Numbered from the stretch's first letter, positions 7,173-14,708 are shown. The stretch: DNA of 18,311 bases from IDS-8 sp964491485 (GCA_964491485.1 CAZBGV010000073.1:1-18311), one strand, 5' to 3'. The notes: a model not told the origin generated them from the sequence alone. A program made the numbers and translations.

Positions 7173-7327
7173 TGTCCACTGACGAACACCTGCTGTTGCA
7201 GGACCTGCTCGACCTGCCGCAAGTCCAGTTCGACAAGCTCATCGAACTGGCCAAGCAGCTCAAGGCAGTGAGCGCGGAAGACCCCGATGCAGCTACGAGC
7301 CTCGACGAGCCTCCGCAAGCGGCTTGA
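7172..7327 (+). CDS. Very small hypothetical protein, coupled in operon
   Basis: A 51-residue acidic peptide. ATG 7172 overlaps the previous stop in TAATG, with GGAG 8 nt upstream. A helix of about 25 residues (LLLQDLLDLPQVQFDKLIEL) is followed by an acidic, probably disordered tail. Leu-rich spacing suggests a dimerising or docking helix. I do not recognise a family. Overlapping start and stop signals on both sides support a real gene. Confidence 0.6.
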   Translation: MSTDEHLLLQDLLDLPQVQFDKLIELAKQLKAVSAEDPDAATSLDEPPQAA

Positions 7328-7652
7328 CAAGCTCGCGACGTCAGCGCGCGCCTGCCGCATAAGGGTACCCGGCGGCGTCATCCAGTGCGGGACAGAGGAG
7401 CTTGACGCCCGGAACGCGCGCCTGTTTGAGGCGCTAGCAGAGCTGCCTGATAACGAGCGGGGCGGATACCTGTTCGTCCCGGCCATCGTTTACGACCTGG
7501 ACGAGTGGGAGGCGCGGGCCCTTGAAGCGCAGGAACAGCTCATGCGCGACACCGGGGAGTGGCTTGGCCCTCCGCCCCCTGTGGTCACCGGCAAGGACCC
7601 AGACGACGTCACGCACCTCTATAAGCCCAATCCGGCGCTGGTGAAGCCGTGA
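7287..7652 (+). CDS. Hypothetical protein, operon gene with a 41-bp overlap
   Basis: A 121-residue protein whose ATG (7287) lies inside the previous gene, giving a 41-bp overlap. GGAAG stands a few bases upstream. The N-terminal 25 residues are strongly basic (SLRKRLDKLATSARACRIRV) and the rest is acidic, with a Trp-containing helix (DLDEWEARALEAQEQLM) and a Pro-rich tail. This polarity could suit nucleic-acid binding plus protein docking. I do not recognise a family. Confidence 0.62.
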   Translation: MQLRASTSLRKRLDKLATSARACRIRVPGGVIQCGTEELDARNARLFEALAELPDNERGGYLFVPAIVYDLDEWEARALEAQEQLMRDTGEWLGPPPPVVTGKDPDDVTHLYKPNPALVKP

Positions 7653-7885
7653 AGCACATATTCCGCGGCGACAACCTTATCGGTCACGCCATCAAGGAAC
7701 CGGCACCTTGGCCACCGGACAACGGGGCGCGCCGTGAGCCCGTTATTGACCCGAACTTCAAACCCGTTCGCGTGATTCGTCAGGTCGGTCACGCGCGCTG
7801 CCTGAGGTGCACGCGCTGGTTCTTCAGTCGGGATGTTATCGGCGTGCGGATTTGTGACGCCTGCAAGTCGTATCTGAGCGAGTAA
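7649..7885 (+). CDS. Small zinc-ribbon protein, last gene of the operon
   Basis: A 78-residue protein from GTG 7649, overlapping the previous TGA in a GTGA. Residues 51-72 hold two CxxC pairs (CLRC at 51-54, CDAC at 69-72) 14 residues apart, a typical treble-clef or zinc-ribbon spacing. The N-terminal 40 residues are Pro-rich. Small zinc ribbons in phages bind nucleic acid, activate late transcription, or join capsid or packaging complexes. Which of these applies here cannot be told. Confidence 0.68.
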   Translation: MKHIFRGDNLIGHAIKEPAPWPPDNGARREPVIDPNFKPVRVIRQVGHARCLRCTRWFFSRDVIGVRICDACKSYLSE

Positions 7886-8010
7886 ACCTCCTCGGAGCTT
7901 TCACCGGGGAGCGGAGCCATAGGAAACCGTTGCTTCGCCAAAAAATAAACGGAACCAGCGGCCAGCCGGAGCCAATTAGGATCTCCTATCCGGTGCGCAG
8001 CCGTACTCAG

Positions 8011-8050
8011 ACGCCGCCACACGTGCTCCTCGTGCTGGCGGCGTTTGTTT
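8011..8050 (+). terminator. Intrinsic terminator of the six-gene operon
   Basis: A perfect 9-bp stem, ACGCCGCCA (8011-8019) with TGGCGGCGT (8036-8044), is followed by TTGTTTG. It lies 125 bp after the stop of the zinc-ribbon gene. It also insulates the restriction gene downstream from operon read-through. Confidence 0.78.
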
Positions 8051-8125
8051 GAACGGGCTGACACAGCGCTCCAATTTCCGCCGAGTGGCGCTGCGGTTCG
8101 TCGCCAAGCAACGGGTTAGGTGGGG

Positions 8126-8194
8126 GGCCACGCGGGGATCGTGCGGATTGGTGCTCCGTGTGGCCACAGCACGCGGCACAGGCCGAGATCGGCC
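8126..8194 (+). other. Inverted repeats in the non-coding stretch before the restriction gene
   Basis: The 407 bp between 7885 and 8293 hold no convincing gene. Apart from the terminator there is a long-loop hairpin, GGCCACGCGG (8126-8135) with CCGTGTGGCC (8156-8165, one G-T pair), and a short one, GGCCGA/TCGGCC at 8181-8194. They may fold in the leader of the restriction gene, or be remnants. I found no clear promoter here. Confidence 0.35.
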
Positions 8195-8266
8195 CGCCGT
8201 CGCCCCTAAGATATGGCCCGAATTGTGGCCTACGTTCTGGTCCTAGGCTTCCGAGCCTGATCTAAT

Positions 8267-8288
8267 GCCCCCTCAAAGAAGAGGGGGC
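8267..8288 (+). promoter_or_regulatory. Hairpin that buries the ribosome binding site of the endonuclease gene
   Basis: GCCCCCTC (8267-8274) and GAGGGGGC (8281-8288) form a perfect 8-bp GC-rich stem with an AAAGAA loop. The right arm is the only Shine-Dalgarno sequence of the endonuclease (GAGGGGG, 5-8 nt before ATG 8293). Folding would block initiation, so it should lower or delay endonuclease synthesis relative to the methyltransferase. The structure is seen; the regulatory effect is inferred. Confidence 0.6.
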
Positions 8289-8292
8289 TCGG

Positions 8293-9048
8293 ATGGACGG
8301 CGCACGAATAGCCCGGCTGGTTGCAGCCGTAAAGGGCTTGACCGAAACACAGGTTGCATGGGTAGAGACTGTGATCGAGCAGTTCGGGAGACCATGTGAC
8401 TATAAGCGTGCACCGAATTCCGATCTTGTCACTGATTGCGTGCTGCGCGATTTCGGTGACGCCCTCCGCATTCACCATTGCTTCTCAAGTGAGTCATTCT
8501 CGAAAGACAAATTTGAGTATGCGCTCGAACGAGTGCTCAAGAACTGCGGCATCGAAGCTAAGCTGGCAAGGCGTGGCAACCCCGGACACGACATCACCAT
8601 TCGCGATCAACCCGTGTCGCTCAAGACTCAGGCTAACCGAGACATTCGGGACGACATCATCTGGATCTCCAAGTTCATGGAGCTCGGCAAGGGAGAGTGG
8701 GTGGATGCATCTCATCTCAGCGGCTTGCGGCAACGCTTTTTCGATCACATGAAGAGTTATGACCGAATCTTCACGTTGCGCAGACTCTCAATGGCCGGAA
8801 GGCGGTGGCGGTACGAACTGGTCGAGATACCGAAGGCGCTCCTGATGGAGGCGCAGAATGGCACCCTCGTAATGAAAGAGAAAAGCAAACAAAACCCGAA
8901 GCCTGGTTACTGCCACGTCACCAACGAGCTGGGCGGCACAAAGTTCGATCTTTACTTCGACGGCGGGACTGAGCGCAAGCTACAGATCAAGAATCTCGAT
9001 AAAAGCTTGTGCATCGTCCACGCGACGTGGAGCTTCGAAGCAGGCTAA
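8293..9048 (+). CDS. SmaI-like type II restriction endonuclease (PD-(D/E)XK)
   Basis: A 251-residue enzyme predicted to cut unmethylated DNA. A nuclease core is visible: GHDIT with D100, then the VSLKT strand with K111, matching the D-x(n)-S-x-K arrangement of divergent PD-(D/E)XK enzymes. From memory, the segments NPGHDITI, SKFMELGKGEW, YDRIFTLR, LVEIPK, PKPGY, LYFDGG.ERKLQIK and IVHATW agree strongly with R.SmaI (about 247 residues), which cuts CCC^GGG. The predicted target is therefore CCCGGG, pending alignment. Length matches and no truncation is seen. The gene is convergent with the methyltransferase and the two stop codons overlap (TAA at 9046-9048; TAG on the other strand at 9045-9047). 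Confidence 0.87.
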   Translation: MDGARIARLVAAVKGLTETQVAWVETVIEQFGRPCDYKRAPNSDLVTDCVLRDFGDALRIHHCFSSESFSKDKFEYALERVLKNCGIEAKLARRGNPGHDITIRDQPVSLKTQANRDIRDDIIWISKFMELGKGEWVDASHLSGLRQRFFDHMKSYDRIFTLRRLSMAGRRWRYELVEIPKALLMEAQNGTLVMKEKSKQNPKPGYCHVTNELGGTKFDLYFDGGTERKLQIKNLDKSLCIVHATWSFEAG

Positions 9049-9875
9049 AGCGCCATACGGAGGTTGATGTTAGCTATACGCTCTCGCGCTAGAGCAGCGT
9101 ACTCCGCTTTCAACTCAATGCCCACAAAACCGCGCCCGTGCTGGAGCGCAACCATGCCGGTGGTCCCCGACCCGAGGAAAGGATCAAGCACAACGCTGCC
9201 GGGAGTACTGCCAGCAAGAATGCACAGGCGGACAAGCTCCGGCGGAAATACCGCAAAATGAGCTCCGGTATACGGCTCGGTATTAATCGACCAAAGTGTC
9301 CTTCTGCTGCGCTCGCCGTTGCCGTCCTTTGTAGGTTCCTTTATCGCTTCCCAATCGTAGAAATAACGTTCATTTTTTGAGAACAGGAAGACATATTCAT
9401 GCGAGCGGGTCGGACGGTCCTTCACTGACTCAGGCTGTCCGTTGGGCTTGTGCCAGATGATGTCCGTGCGCAGGTACCAGCCATCCGCCTGCAACGCGAA
9501 TGCCAGCCTCCATGGCACGCCGATCAGGTCCTTGGGCTTTAGTCCTTCAGGCGTTGGAGCGCGATAATCCATGCCGCGAGCAATGTTCTTGGCATCGGTG
9601 TCTCGCCACGTGCGCCCGCCGCTTGTGTAGCTATCGCCGATGTTTAGCCACAGCGTGCCATCATCGCGCAACGTGCGCCGGACTTCGCGAAAGATGGCAA
9701 CTAGGTCCGCGTAGTAAGCATCGACGGTCGTCTCGGCACCTATCTGTCCTTCAATGCCATAGTCGCGGAGCCCCCAATATGGCGGACTGGTGACACACAT
9801 TTGAAAGGACTGATCTGGAATGTCTTTAAGGAGCTGGCGCGAGTCGCCAACCAAGATGTCCGAACTAAGGGTCAT
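9045..9875 (-). CDS. Beta-class DNA methyltransferase (N4-cytosine type), partner of the SmaI-like nuclease
   Basis: A 276-residue methyltransferase. Motif IV, TSPPYW (29-34), precedes motif I, DPFLGSGT (231-238), the beta-class order. TSPPYW is usual in N4-cytosine enzymes such as M.SmaI and M.PvuII, though N6-adenine activity cannot be excluded. It would protect the sites cut by the neighbouring nuclease. The start at 9875 is chosen because AGGTGA lies just upstream and residues then align with the usual N-terminus (DILVGDSRQLL). An upstream in-frame ATG at 9944 would add 23 residues of poor character. A TACAAT (complement of 9909-9914) could be a -10 box serving only the 9875 start. No separate controller (C) protein gene is present. 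Confidence 0.92.
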   Translation of the reverse strand: MTLSSDILVGDSRQLLKDIPDQSFQMCVTSPPYWGLRDYGIEGQIGAETTVDAYYADLVAIFREVRRTLRDDGTLWLNIGDSYTSGGRTWRDTDAKNIARGMDYRAPTPEGLKPKDLIGVPWRLAFALQADGWYLRTDIIWHKPNGQPESVKDRPTRSHEYVFLFSKNERYFYDWEAIKEPTKDGNGERSRRTLWSINTEPYTGAHFAVFPPELVRLCILAGSTPGSVVLDPFLGSGTTGMVALQHGRGFVGIELKAEYAALARERIANINLRMAL

Positions 9876-10061
9876 GCTCACCTGCTCTTGCTTGTTTTCG
9901 GTTTGCGAATTGTACGAAGGTCCGTGCGGGAGCACGACTTCCATAACCGCTGCATTCGCAGAGAAACGGGCGCTCCTGGCATTTCACTATAACGGGGGCG
10001 CTCCGGCGAGGTGGCGGCATCTCGCGCGGCTACGTAAGCGATTGTTAAGGAATGGCTAAAT

Positions 10062-10137
<76 letters not shown>

Positions 10138-10190
10138 GTCTTGTGAGGGCGTTGCTCGGGGCGGGATGGGGCCGCCTCGGAGATTGTGTC

Positions 10191-10205
10191 GCCCGCATGG
10201 CGGGC
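10191..10205 (-). terminator. Hairpin between the metallopeptidase and the tRNA
   Basis: GCCCGC/GCGGGC with a 3-nt loop lies after the metallopeptidase stop on the reverse strand. No T-run follows. It may end the metallopeptidase message before the tRNA gene. Confidence 0.3.
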
Positions 10206-10268
10206 TCCTACGGGAGGAATCCGGGCCATCGAACGAGCGGGGTATTAGACCGGGCGGGTCCGGCGGCG

Positions 10269-11933
10269 TCAATATGGGCGGCGAATCCGGGCGGGAACCG
10301 CGCTGGGGCGGCGGCAAGCAGCCGCGGTCGCTATGCGGAACAGCGCAAGCAAGCCTAACAGTGCCAGCCACACCGGCGCCGAGGAACCGCCACCGCCCGA
10401 GCCGGAAGGGGCAGGTCCCGCTGCCGGCGTGGGCGTGCCCGCGCCCGCCTGCGCATCCGGCTTGACGCGGAATTCGGTGACCAGGCTGTCGTTTTCGGGA
10501 TCCGCGTCGGCGTGGGCGGAGACCGTGGCCACGAGATCGGCCGCGCCGACCTCCGTCGCCACCATCTCGACCGTCACGACGCGGTTGCTGCCGGCCGGCA
10601 CGTCGCCGATGGCGCAGCTCACCACGCCCGCGCCGTCGGTGCAGGCGCCCTGCGACGTGCTCACGGACGAGAACGACGCATTTGCCGGCAGCGTGATGTC
10701 CACGCTGACGCCGGTCGCCAGCGCGGTGCCGCCGTTGCCCACGTCGAAGCGCGCCGTCACGCGCGTGCCGGGCGCGGCCTCCGCGAGAGCGTCGCGCAGC
10801 CCGATCACCGCGTCCACCGTGGGCACCGGTGCCACGCAATAGGCGCCGCGCACTTTCGGCTGCATCTGGCTCAGGCTGCAGGAGGAGAACTGGTCGGTGC
10901 CGGTGATCGTCGGCGACATCAGGAACGTGCCGGTCTGCGCCGCGCAGGCCGAGCCCGCCTCGCCGTCGTGCGGCGCGCCGAAGTTGTGGCCGATCTCGTG
11001 CGCCGCGACCAGGCTGTCGAAGGTCACGTTGCCGCCGAGGCGCGTCAGGCCCGCGCCCCAGTCCGCGTCGCACAGCGTGCCGTTGAACGCGATGCCGACC
11101 GTGGTGCCCTCGAGCTTGCGGCCGGTAAACAAGTGCGTCAGCGCCTCGCCGCGCTGCCGCGGGTCGTTGCGGCGGTACGCGGCCAGCTCGTCGAGCAGCG
11201 TGCGCGCATTGACGGTGTCGCTGAACGGGTCGGACGGACCGGCGAAGACCAGCACGTCGTTCACCACGATCTGCACGCCGAGCTGCTCGCTGAAAATGCC
11301 GTCGACGTTGTTCAGTCGCGTGAGAATCGCCACCTCGGAGACGTGGCCTTCCCGCTCGAACATCTCGTAATCGCCGATCGCGCCGATGCTGATCTGCGAG
11401 GTCGCGCCGGCCTTCGACATCGTGTTGCCGAGATCCCCGACCACGCCGCCGAAAAGTGCCGCCCCGTCCGCAGCTTCGCTCGCGCAACTCACGCTACCGG
11501 GCGGCACGTACAGGTCCTCGAGACGGTAGATGAAGGGTTTGCCGGCGGGCGACGCCTCGATCGCGTACAGCTCCGCGCCGTCACGCACCAGCCCGCGCGG
11601 CACGCCGTCCGCGACCACGATGCGGGACCAGGAGCCGGGCTTGCCCGCGAGCTCGCCGCGGTAGGCGCGCACGCCGGCCGGCAGCGCCGCGCGCGCGGCA
11701 TCCGAAAGCAGCCGCGCGTTCGGCTCGAGCTCGAGATCGAACGTCTGTCCAAAGGCATCGAAGGTGAGGCGTGCGGCGGTGCCGTCACCGGGCTTCGCAA
11801 GGCCGCTGGCCGTGCTTCCCGACAGCGCGAGCCGCTCGAGAGGCTCGGAATACTGTACGGCGACCGTCGCGCCGGCCGCGCCCTGCGCTGCCGCCAGCGC
11901 GACACAGGCGGCGAGCAGCCGGAATCCCTTCAT
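10269..11933 (-). CDS. Secreted reprolysin-like zinc metallopeptidase with GlyGly-CTERM-like tail
   Basis: A 554-residue exported protease. The start at 11933 gives a clear signal peptide (MKGFRLLAACVALAAAQGAAG). Residues about 20-160 look like an M12B-type propeptide region (SWSRIVVADGVPRGLV). The catalytic metzincin motif HEIGHNFGAPHD lies at 312-323 (zinc ligands H312, H316, H322; base E313), with FLMSP shortly after as the Met-turn. A DUF11-like beta domain follows (FDVGNGGTALATGVSVDITLP). The C-terminus has SGSGGGGSS, a hydrophobic segment (VWLALLGLLALF) and basic residues, the plan of GlyGly-CTERM proteins processed by rhombosortase after type II secretion. The tail after the hydrophobic segment is longer than usual. 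The substrate is unknown. An in-frame ATG at 11948 is the alternative start. Confidence 0.88.
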   Translation of the reverse strand: MKGFRLLAACVALAAAQGAAGATVAVQYSEPLERLALSGSTASGLAKPGDGTAARLTFDAFGQTFDLELEPNARLLSDAARAALPAGVRAYRGELAGKPGSWSRIVVADGVPRGLVRDGAELYAIEASPAGKPFIYRLEDLYVPPGSVSCASEAADGAALFGGVVGDLGNTMSKAGATSQISIGAIGDYEMFEREGHVSEVAILTRLNNVDGIFSEQLGVQIVVNDVLVFAGPSDPFSDTVNARTLLDELAAYRRNDPRQRGEALTHLFTGRKLEGTTVGIAFNGTLCDADWGAGLTRLGGNVTFDSLVAAHEIGHNFGAPHDGEAGSACAAQTGTFLMSPTITGTDQFSSCSLSQMQPKVRGAYCVAPVPTVDAVIGLRDALAEAAPGTRVTARFDVGNGGTALATGVSVDITLPANASFSSVSTSQGACTDGAGVVSCAIGDVPAGSNRVVTVEMVATEVGAADLVATVSAHADADPENDSLVTEFRVKPDAQAGAGTPTPAAGPAPSGSGGGGSSAPVWLALLGLLALFRIATAAACRRPSAVPARIRRPY

Positions 11934-12021
11934 TGACCTGCACCGCATTTTTGGACTTTTCTCCCCGCCGCGCAGGCTAGTCGTCACCCCTGCGGCCGGG
12001 AAGGAACCCCGCCTCTGACCC

Positions 12022-12043
12022 AAGTGTGACGCAGTTCACACTT
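12022..12043. promoter_or_regulatory. CRP/Vfr-type palindrome between the metallopeptidase and polB
   Basis: AAGTGTGA and TCACACTT are perfect inverted 8-mers separated by 6 nt, giving the CRP-family pattern TGTGA-N6-TCACA. The centre lies about 100 bp from each of the two divergent start codons. Control of the secreted protease by a cAMP-CRP-like factor is the more natural reading, but either gene could respond. Confidence 0.7.
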
Positions 12044-12117
12044 TTCGCCACCCGGATCCGCGTAAAGGGCGGAAAAGCCTCGAAAAACAACGGGTCGGGC
12101 TCGCGGTGCGCGCGGGG

Positions 12118-12123
12118 TACAAT
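12118..12123 (+). promoter_or_regulatory. -10 element of polB, predicting a leaderless mRNA
   Basis: TACAAT (5 of 6 to TATAAT) ends 6 nt before the polB ATG at 12130, so transcription would begin at or next to the start codon. No usual Shine-Dalgarno is present before this ATG. No clear -35 box is seen. Confidence 0.45.
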
Positions 12124-12129
12124 CCCCCC

Positions 12130-14475
12130 ATGACCCTCGCGCGCGGTGCCCTCCTGCAGGCGACCTACCGAAACGCCGCCGGCCCCGCCGGCGGCCGCCA
12201 TCCCGTCCTGCACCTCTATGGCAAGCTGGAAGACGGCACCACGTTCCTCGTGCGCGACGACCGGCGCCGGCCGCACTTCTTCATCCGCCGCGCGGACGCC
12301 GCGCGCGCGGAGGAGCTCGGCGCTCCCGCCCCCGTCGACACCGGCGAGCGGAGCCTCGCCGGCGAGCCGGTCGCCCGCGTCACCGTCGACGTGCCCTCCG
12401 ACGTGCCGCCGCTCCGCGACCGCCTGCAGCGCGAGGGCATCGAGACCTTCGAAGCCGACGTCCGCTTCGCCACCGGGTTCCTCATCGAGCGCGGCATCAA
12501 GGGCGGCTGCGAGATCGAGGGCGAGGCGGTGCGCGGCGAGGGCGTCACCTGGGTGTTCGACAACCCCGAGCTCCGGCCCGCGCGCGTCGAGATCGCGCCG
12601 CGCGTGCTGTCCTTCGACATCGAGACGGACATGAAGGGCGAGCACCTGTTCGCCATCTCGCTCTACGGCGAGGGGCTCGACGAGGTGCTGATCGTCGACG
12701 ACCGCGGACGCTCGATGCCGGAGAAGGCGGTGCACTGTGCGGACGAGTTCGCCGCGCTCACCGCGTTCTGCGAGCGCATACGCGCCTTCGACCCGGACGT
12801 GATCACCGGCTGGAACACCATCGACTTCGATTTCACGGTGCTGGCGCGCATCGCCGCCCGCCTCAACCACCCCTTCGAGCTCGGGCGCGACGCGGGCGCG
12901 ATCCGCATCCGCAAGCCCGAGGGCTGGTTCGGCAGCGGCCAGGCGACGATCCCCGGCCGGCTCGTGCTCGACGGCATCGATCTGCTGCGCGGCGCCTTCA
13001 TCCGCATGGAGGATTATTCGCTGGAGTCGGTCTCCCGCGAGGTGCTCGGCGAAGGCAAGGCGATTGACGGCGACGTGCGCGCGCGCTCCGGCGAGATCAT
13101 GCGCATGTACCGCGAGGATCTCGACGCCTTCGCGCTTTACGCGCGCACCGATGCGCGTCTCGCGTACGACATCGTCGAGAAGCTCGCGCTCGTCACGCTC
13201 GCGTTCGAGCGCAGCCAGCTCGCCGGCATGATGCCGGATCGCGTGGCCGCGAGCATCGCCTCGTTCGATTTCGTGTATTTGAGCGAGCTGCGCAAGCTGT
13301 CGCTCGTCGCGCCCACCGTGCGCTCCGGCGATTCGCGCGTGCACGCGGCGCAACAGGGCGGGCACGTGCTGGAGCCCGAGGCCGGGCTGCACCGCAACGT
13401 GTGGGTGTTCGATTTCCGCAGCCTGTATCCGTCGGTCATCCGCACCTTCAACATCGATCCGCTCTCATACGTGCCGGAGCCGGCAGCCGGCGATGACGTC
13501 ATCCAGACGCCCGCCGGCGCGTTCCGCCGCGAGCCGGCGATCCTGCCGCGCCTGCTCGACGATCTCTTCCCGCGCCGCACCGCGGCGATTGCGGAAGGCG
13601 ACAAGGTCGCGGCGCACGCGATCAAGATCCTCATGAATTCCTTCTACGGCGTGCTCGGCACGCCCGCGTGCCGCTTCTACAACCCGGCGCTCGCGAACTC
13701 GATCACCGGTACCGGCAAGGCCCTGCTGCTCTGGTCGAAAGCCTGGTTCGAGGCGCGCGGCTTGCGCGTGCTGTACGGCGACACCGACAGCCTGTTCGTC
13801 GCCTCGGGATTCGAAGACGCCGATGCCGCCGAAGAGCAGGGCGCGACGCTCGCCGCCGAGCTGAACGAGGCGCTCGCCCGCTACGTGCGCGAGCGCTGGG
13901 GCGTCGAGAGCCGCCTCGAGCTCAAGATCGAGAAGCTGTATCGCCGGCTGTTCCTGCCGCACGCGCGGCACAGCGCGCGCGGCGCGAGCAAGCGCTACGT
14001 CGGCCTGCGTCACGATGGCCGCGATAGCGAGCTCGAGTTCACCGGCATGGAGGTGGTGCGCAGCGACTGGACCGCGCTCGCGAAGCAAGTGCAGCGCGAG
14101 CTCTTCCGCCGGCTGTTCGACGACGAGCCGGTCGACGAATATCTCGCCGGCGTGGTGGCCGACCTGCGCAGCGGTGCACTGGACGACGCGCTCGTCTATC
14201 GCAAGAGCCTGCGCAAGTCCGCCGCCGCGTACACCGCGACCACACCGCCGCACGTCGTCGCGGCGCGCAAATCGTCGCGCCCGCCGGGCCGCTCGATCCG
14301 CTACGTCATGACGACCGACGGGCCGGAGCCCGTCGGCGACGTCGTGCACCCGCTCGACCGCGAGCACTACGTCGTGAAGCAGGTGAAGCCGGTCGCCGAG
14401 CCCGTGCTCTCGATCCTCGGGCTCACCTTCGAGCGCGTCATCGGCGATGAACGGCAGATGGAGATGGCATTCTGA
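12130..14475 (+). CDS. polB: DNA polymerase II (family B, proofreading)
   Basis: A 781-residue family B polymerase close to E. coli Pol II in length (783). The 3'-5' exonuclease motifs are intact: FDIET (D163, E165), WNTIDFD, and YARTDARLAYD. The polymerase motifs are intact: A, DFRSLYPS (428-435); B, KILMNSFYG (499-507); and C, YGDTDS (549-554). The ending (VMTTDGPEPVGDV..HPLDREHYVVKQVKPVAEPVL) matches the Pol II C-terminus. Pol II acts in replication restart and translesion synthesis and is SOS-induced in E. coli. I saw no clear LexA box here. The ATG at 12130 is preferred over an upstream GTG at 12106, which would fall before the -10 box. Confidence 0.95.
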   Translation: MTLARGALLQATYRNAAGPAGGRHPVLHLYGKLEDGTTFLVRDDRRRPHFFIRRADAARAEELGAPAPVDTGERSLAGEPVARVTVDVPSDVPPLRDRLQREGIETFEADVRFATGFLIERGIKGGCEIEGEAVRGEGVTWVFDNPELRPARVEIAPRVLSFDIETDMKGEHLFAISLYGEGLDEVLIVDDRGRSMPEKAVHCADEFAALTAFCERIRAFDPDVITGWNTIDFDFTVLARIAARLNHPFELGRDAGAIRIRKPEGWFGSGQATIPGRLVLDGIDLLRGAFIRMEDYSLESVSREVLGEGKAIDGDVRARSGEIMRMYREDLDAFALYARTDARLAYDIVEKLALVTLAFERSQLAGMMPDRVAASIASFDFVYLSELRKLSLVAPTVRSGDSRVHAAQQGGHVLEPEAGLHRNVWVFDFRSLYPSVIRTFNIDPLSYVPEPAAGDDVIQTPAGAFRREPAILPRLLDDLFPRRTAAIAEGDKVAAHAIKILMNSFYGVLGTPACRFYNPALANSITGTGKALLLWSKAWFEARGLRVLYGDTDSLFVASGFEDADAAEEQGATLAAELNEALARYVRERWGVESRLELKIEKLYRRLFLPHARHSARGASKRYVGLRHDGRDSELEFTGMEVVRSDWTALAKQVQRELFRRLFDDEPVDEYLAGVVADLRSGALDDALVYRKSLRKSAAAYTATTPPHVVAARKSSRPPGRSIRYVMTTDGPEPVGDVVHPLDREHYVVKQVKPVAEPVLSILGLTFERVIGDERQMEMAF

Positions 14476-14632
14476 GCGTCGCCGGGACGCCCAAAGCACC
14501 CGCGTACACCGGGCAAGTCACTCGAAGGGTTCGCGCCTGACACGCTGACGGCACCGTGGCGCAGTGAATGGGCGCGCCGGCCAGGGGCTGCCCACCTCGT
14601 TATCCGTTTGTTCCTGAATGACTTTGATCGCT

Positions 14633-14708
14633 CTTATGCGCTCTAGCGCATAAGCCGGCCTTATTCGCTATCGCGTATATTGACGTTTTATACGCTCAAG
14701 CGTATAAG
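14633..14708. promoter_or_regulatory. Three HipB-type operators over the hipBA promoter
   Basis: Three 22-bp inverted repeats start at 14633, 14660 and 14687, an exact 27-bp period. Operator 1 has perfect arms, CTTATGCGCT and AGCGCATAAG. Operator 3 has TTTATACGCT and AGCGTATAAG. Operator 2 (CTTATTCGCT, CGCGTATATT) is degenerate. A near-consensus promoter, TTGACG (14680-14685), 17 nt, TATAAG (14703-14708), is covered by operators 2 and 3. HipB binding here would repress hipBA, as in E. coli. The binding protein is inferred from position. Confidence 0.85.

Noticed and set aside
8049..8246. 65-residue forward ORF before the restriction gene as a controller (C) protein
   Set aside because: The product has no HTH and lies over inverted repeats and a terminator tail, so it is not a C protein.
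9876..9944. Longer methyltransferase start at 9944
   Set aside because: Weak ribosome site and an atypical N-terminal extension; 9875 has AGGTGA and fits the family start better.
10512..11936. 474-residue open frame on the forward strand opposite the metallopeptidase
   Set aside because: Arg/His/Ala-rich with no domain pattern; antisense shadow of a well-supported gene.
11977..13392. 471-residue reverse frame opposite polB, and a second one at 13465-14499
   Set aside because: Both are antisense shadows of polB with biased, domain-free composition.
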